Below, piece by piece: positions 22,686-24,629 of a DNA stretch of 24,629 bases (the first letter of the stretch is position 1; each line of letters starts with the position of its first letter). The stretch is from Methanosarcinales archaeon (GTDB taxonomy: Archaea; Halobacteriota; Methanosarcinia; Methanosarcinales; EX4572-44). A program made the translations under genes and the position numbers. The notes beneath the pieces were generated by a model. It made no database searches and had not been told where the DNA came from. It saw only the letters and a list, made by a program, of their open reading frames with translations. The stretch is from assembly GCA_004212095.1 (NCBI GenBank), contig RXIJ01000063.1:1-24629 (forward strand). The letters run 5' to 3'.

Positions 22686-23829
22686 CGAGTGCTGCCACCA
22701 CCTGATCAACCTGCTCTCGAGTTATATTTAACGCTGGAATAAATCGCAGCACTTTTTCAGAAGTACAGTTGAGAAGAACCCCCTTCTGCCTGGCGCGCTC
22801 AACAAGATTATTGCAGCCACCAACAAATTCCATCCCAATCATAAGTCCAATCCCGCGAAGGTCAACAAAATCAAGAGACGTTGCCCCAAGCTTCTCTAAA
22901 AAATATGCACCTGTTGATCCGGATGCTTCTACCAGTTTTTCCTTTTCAATCGTGTCGATTGTGGCATGGCAGGCAGCACAGGCAAGAGGATTTCCCCCAA
23001 ATGTTGAAGCATGATCCCCTCGCTTGAACCCGTCTGCTGCTCTACCGGATGCAAGCATTGCACCCATTGGAAAACCGTTAGCAATGGATTTAGCAAGAGT
23101 CATAATATCAGGTTTTATACGAGAGTGATTGCATCCGAACCATTTGCCTGTTCTTCCAAAACCAGTCTGCACCTCATCAAGTATTAACAGGACATCTTTT
23201 TCATCACAAATCTCGCGCACCCTTCTTAAATAATTTATTGAGGGAATGTTTACTCCACCTTCACCCTGCACAGGTTCTATAACCACTGCAGCAGTGTCAT
23301 CTGTTATTGCCTTTCGTATTTCTTCACTATCGTTGTATGGGACAAAGCTCACGTTTTTAATTAGAGGTTCAAATGGCATTCGGTATCGATCCTTGCCAGT
23401 AATACCAAGAGAGCCGAGTGTGCGTCCATGAAAACTGTTGTGTGCTGCTACGAACTCTTTTTTGCCTGTCGTACGCAGTGCAAGCTTGATTGCTGCTTCT
23501 ATCGCCTCTGTTCCGGAATTGCAGAAGAACACACGATCCATCTCACTTATTGTGGTTATTTTTTCTGCAAGTGTAGCCTGTATCTCCGTATAATAAAGGT
23601 TAGTGACATGCATCAAGGTTTCAGCCTGCAACTTTATCGCATCAACAACGGCAGGATTGCAGTGCCCAAGTCCACACGATGCAATGCCAGCAACACAATC
23701 AATATAGCTTCTCCCGGTAACATCAGTTAAAAGTGAGCCAGAGCCTGATTTTAATGCGACTGGTTGTCTTGTGTATGTTTGAAACACGTGCTTTAAATCA
23801 AGTGAAACAATTTCTTCATAATTTAGCAT
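22678..23829 (-). CDS. argD: Acetylornithine aminotransferase family protein
   Basis: This class-III PLP aminotransferase is 383 residues from ATG 23829. It has the ArgD-like start HVFQTYTRQPVALKSGSGSL, then AGIASCGLGHCNP, FFCNSGTEAIEAAIKLA, FHGRTLGSLGITG, VQGEGG, ILDEVQTGFGRTGKWF, the PLP lysine in DIMTLAKSIANGFPMGAM and HASTFGGNPLACAA. It should make N-acetylornithine in arginine synthesis; related LysJ or ornithine aminotransferase activity cannot be excluded. Met at 23877 is possible, but the extra 16 residues are unlike the family, and GAGG precedes 23829. It heads the argD-hisC-kinase-lipid synthase operon. Confidence 0.92.
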   Translation of the reverse strand: MLNYEEIVSLDLKHVFQTYTRQPVALKSGSGSLLTDVTGRSYIDCVAGIASCGLGHCNPAVVDAIKLQAETLMHVTNLYYTEIQATLAEKITTISEMDRVFFCNSGTEAIEAAIKLALRTTGKKEFVAAHNSFHGRTLGSLGITGKDRYRMPFEPLIKNVSFVPYNDSEEIRKAITDDTAAVVIEPVQGEGGVNIPSINYLRRVREICDEKDVLLILDEVQTGFGRTGKWFGCNHSRIKPDIMTLAKSIANGFPMGAMLASGRAADGFKRGDHASTFGGNPLACAACHATIDTIEKEKLVEASGSTGAYFLEKLGATSLDFVDLRGIGLMIGMEFVGGCNNLVERARQKGVLLNCTSEKVLRFIPALNITREQVDQVVAALDE

Positions 23830-23919
23830 AAAAATGAAAGCCTCTATCAAGTTTATGCTGTTCTGTAACTGGCTCATAATTTATAAACTCTGTTCCATGA
23901 GGCTGTCAAATTAGCAAAG

Positions 23920-23935
23920 TCAATATATAACCGGA
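23920..23935 (-). promoter_or_regulatory. TATA-like box upstream of argD operon
   Basis: On the minus strand this reads CCGGTTATATATTGAC, a good archaeal TATA sequence about 95 bases before the argD ATG. It shares CGGTTATATA with the proposed mtr promoter at 170-179. The intergenic region 23878-24066 shows no tRNA or other gene. Confidence 0.45.
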
Positions 23936-24066
23936 TAATCACCAGGCAGAAGCTAACGGCATGAGTTCTGATCACTGCATAACACCTGTAGGCTACCTGC
24001 AGACGTGTCTCTTGAAATTATATACGAGCTTGTTCGCAATCTCGTTTGGTGGCGAGTTATTTAAAA

Positions 24067-24629
24067 TCAGCTTGATTTATCTCGATTTCGCGTTAAGATT
24101 ATCAGGATAAGAATTACTAAAGCACTGAACACTAAAATAGGTGCAATTTTTGCCGTTATATCCTCTGCAAGATGATGCAGAGCGGTATACACAAGTACGT
24201 GAACCGTGATAGCAGCAATGATCTCGATGGCAATTCTCTTCCGATGATCGACCTTGGTTTCTTCTGGCTGTGTTCCTTTGGTTGTGGATTTAGCTGCGTT
24301 TTGGAGTTGCAACTCGATACAAGGTTGCATATATGAAAAAGCTGTGACGATGCTGCTTAATTTATCTTTAAGCTCACTCTCCTCGCGTATCTCTTCTACA
24401 ATCTCGCATGGGTATTTTCTCTTGTCCTCTGGAAGAAGGTCGCAAAACTTCTCCATAATGTGAATGATTCTGGAAACATTCTTTTCATTCCGCAGGTAGT
24501 CACGATCCGAGAGATCTCGCGCCCACTTGTTGACGTCTATTCCAAGCGGCTCGTACGGAGTGCCTGTGCCTTGCGTCTCCATGCACACCTCTCTTGCCCT
24601 CTCTTTGATCTCTTGTATTAGCTCTTTTA
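24067..24629 (-). CDS. Membrane protein of unknown function, truncated by window edge
   Basis: The minus-strand frame is open from its stop at 24067 to the window edge, so the true start may lie outside. GTG 24588 and ATG 24582 are internal candidates. Visible are a charged helical N-terminal part (KELIQEIKERAREV, DLSDRDYLRNEKNVSRI) and a basic linker (EETKVDHRKRIA). Two membrane helices follow at the end (IEIIAAITVHVLVYTAL and IAPILVFSALVILILIIL), then NRDKSS. I recognise no family. The soluble part faces one side, with a hairpin of two helices as anchor. Confidence 0.6.
   Translation of the reverse strand, partial: KELIQEIKERAREVCMETQGTGTPYEPLGIDVNKWARDLSDRDYLRNEKNVSRIIHIMEKFCDLLPEDKRKYPCEIVEEIREESELKDKLSSIVTAFSYMQPCIELQLQNAAKSTTKGTQPEETKVDHRKRIAIEIIAAITVHVLVYTALHHLAEDITAKIAPILVFSALVILILIILTRNRDKSS

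Noticed and set aside
23940..24060. Possible tRNA in the gap upstream of argD
   Set aside because: No T-loop consensus or cloverleaf arms could be assembled from either strand.

Overview
This window is chromosomal DNA of a euryarchaeon that uses the tetrahydromethanopterin (H4MPT) C1 pathway. It has a complete mtrEDCBAFGH cluster (the membrane methyl-H4MPT:coenzyme M methyltransferase) followed by mer (F420-dependent methylene-H4MPT reductase). It also has the large subunit of the archaeal D-family DNA polymerase, archaeal TATA-type promoters and an archaetidylinositol-phosphate-type lipid synthase. Having mtr and mer together fits the Methanosarcinales and relatives (methanogens, ANME-2/ANME-3, GoM-Arc1). 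It argues against ANME-1, which is known to lack mer. The exact taxon cannot be fixed from the sequence alone.

Region 1 (1-9793, plus strand) is the C1 block. A leader with two inverted repeats and a TATA-like box precedes mtrE. The eight mtr genes are packed with very short gaps or overlaps. mer follows with its own TATA-like box and a TTG start. Next come a tungsten-type aldehyde ferredoxin oxidoreductase (AOR), a DUF2193-family protein with a C-terminal four-cysteine motif, and an unrecognised 92-residue protein. The last three form a tight unit that ends in a hairpin/T-run terminator. The AOR-DUF2193-small-protein module next to mtr/mer is the best candidate for an undescribed function here.

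Region 2 (about 9900-13060) is an eroded patch of mobile-element remains. It holds at least four copies of a terminal-repeat-like sequence, a decayed IS1634-type transposase, a decayed IS4/ISH8-type transposase with in-frame stops, and a multiply broken cob(I)alamin adenosyltransferase (CobO/BtuR) gene. One gene is intact: a small NifX/NifB-type iron-molybdenum-cofactor-domain protein.

Region 3 (13126-18873, minus strand) holds the PolD large subunit and, downstream of it, an exported beta-propeller protein. The propeller's signal peptide is cut from the main reading frame by a one-base shift. The polymerase carries an in-frame insertion made of three identical 47-bp repeats. Divergent from the polymerase (19021-20331, plus strand) is a pair of abutting winged-helix regulators.

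Region 4 (20435-23829, minus strand) is a translationally coupled operon: argD, hisC, an AK6/Fap7-type adenylate kinase and a CDP-alcohol phosphatidyltransferase, joined by 8-, 4- and 4-base overlaps. A two-helix membrane protein of unknown function runs into the right edge of the window.
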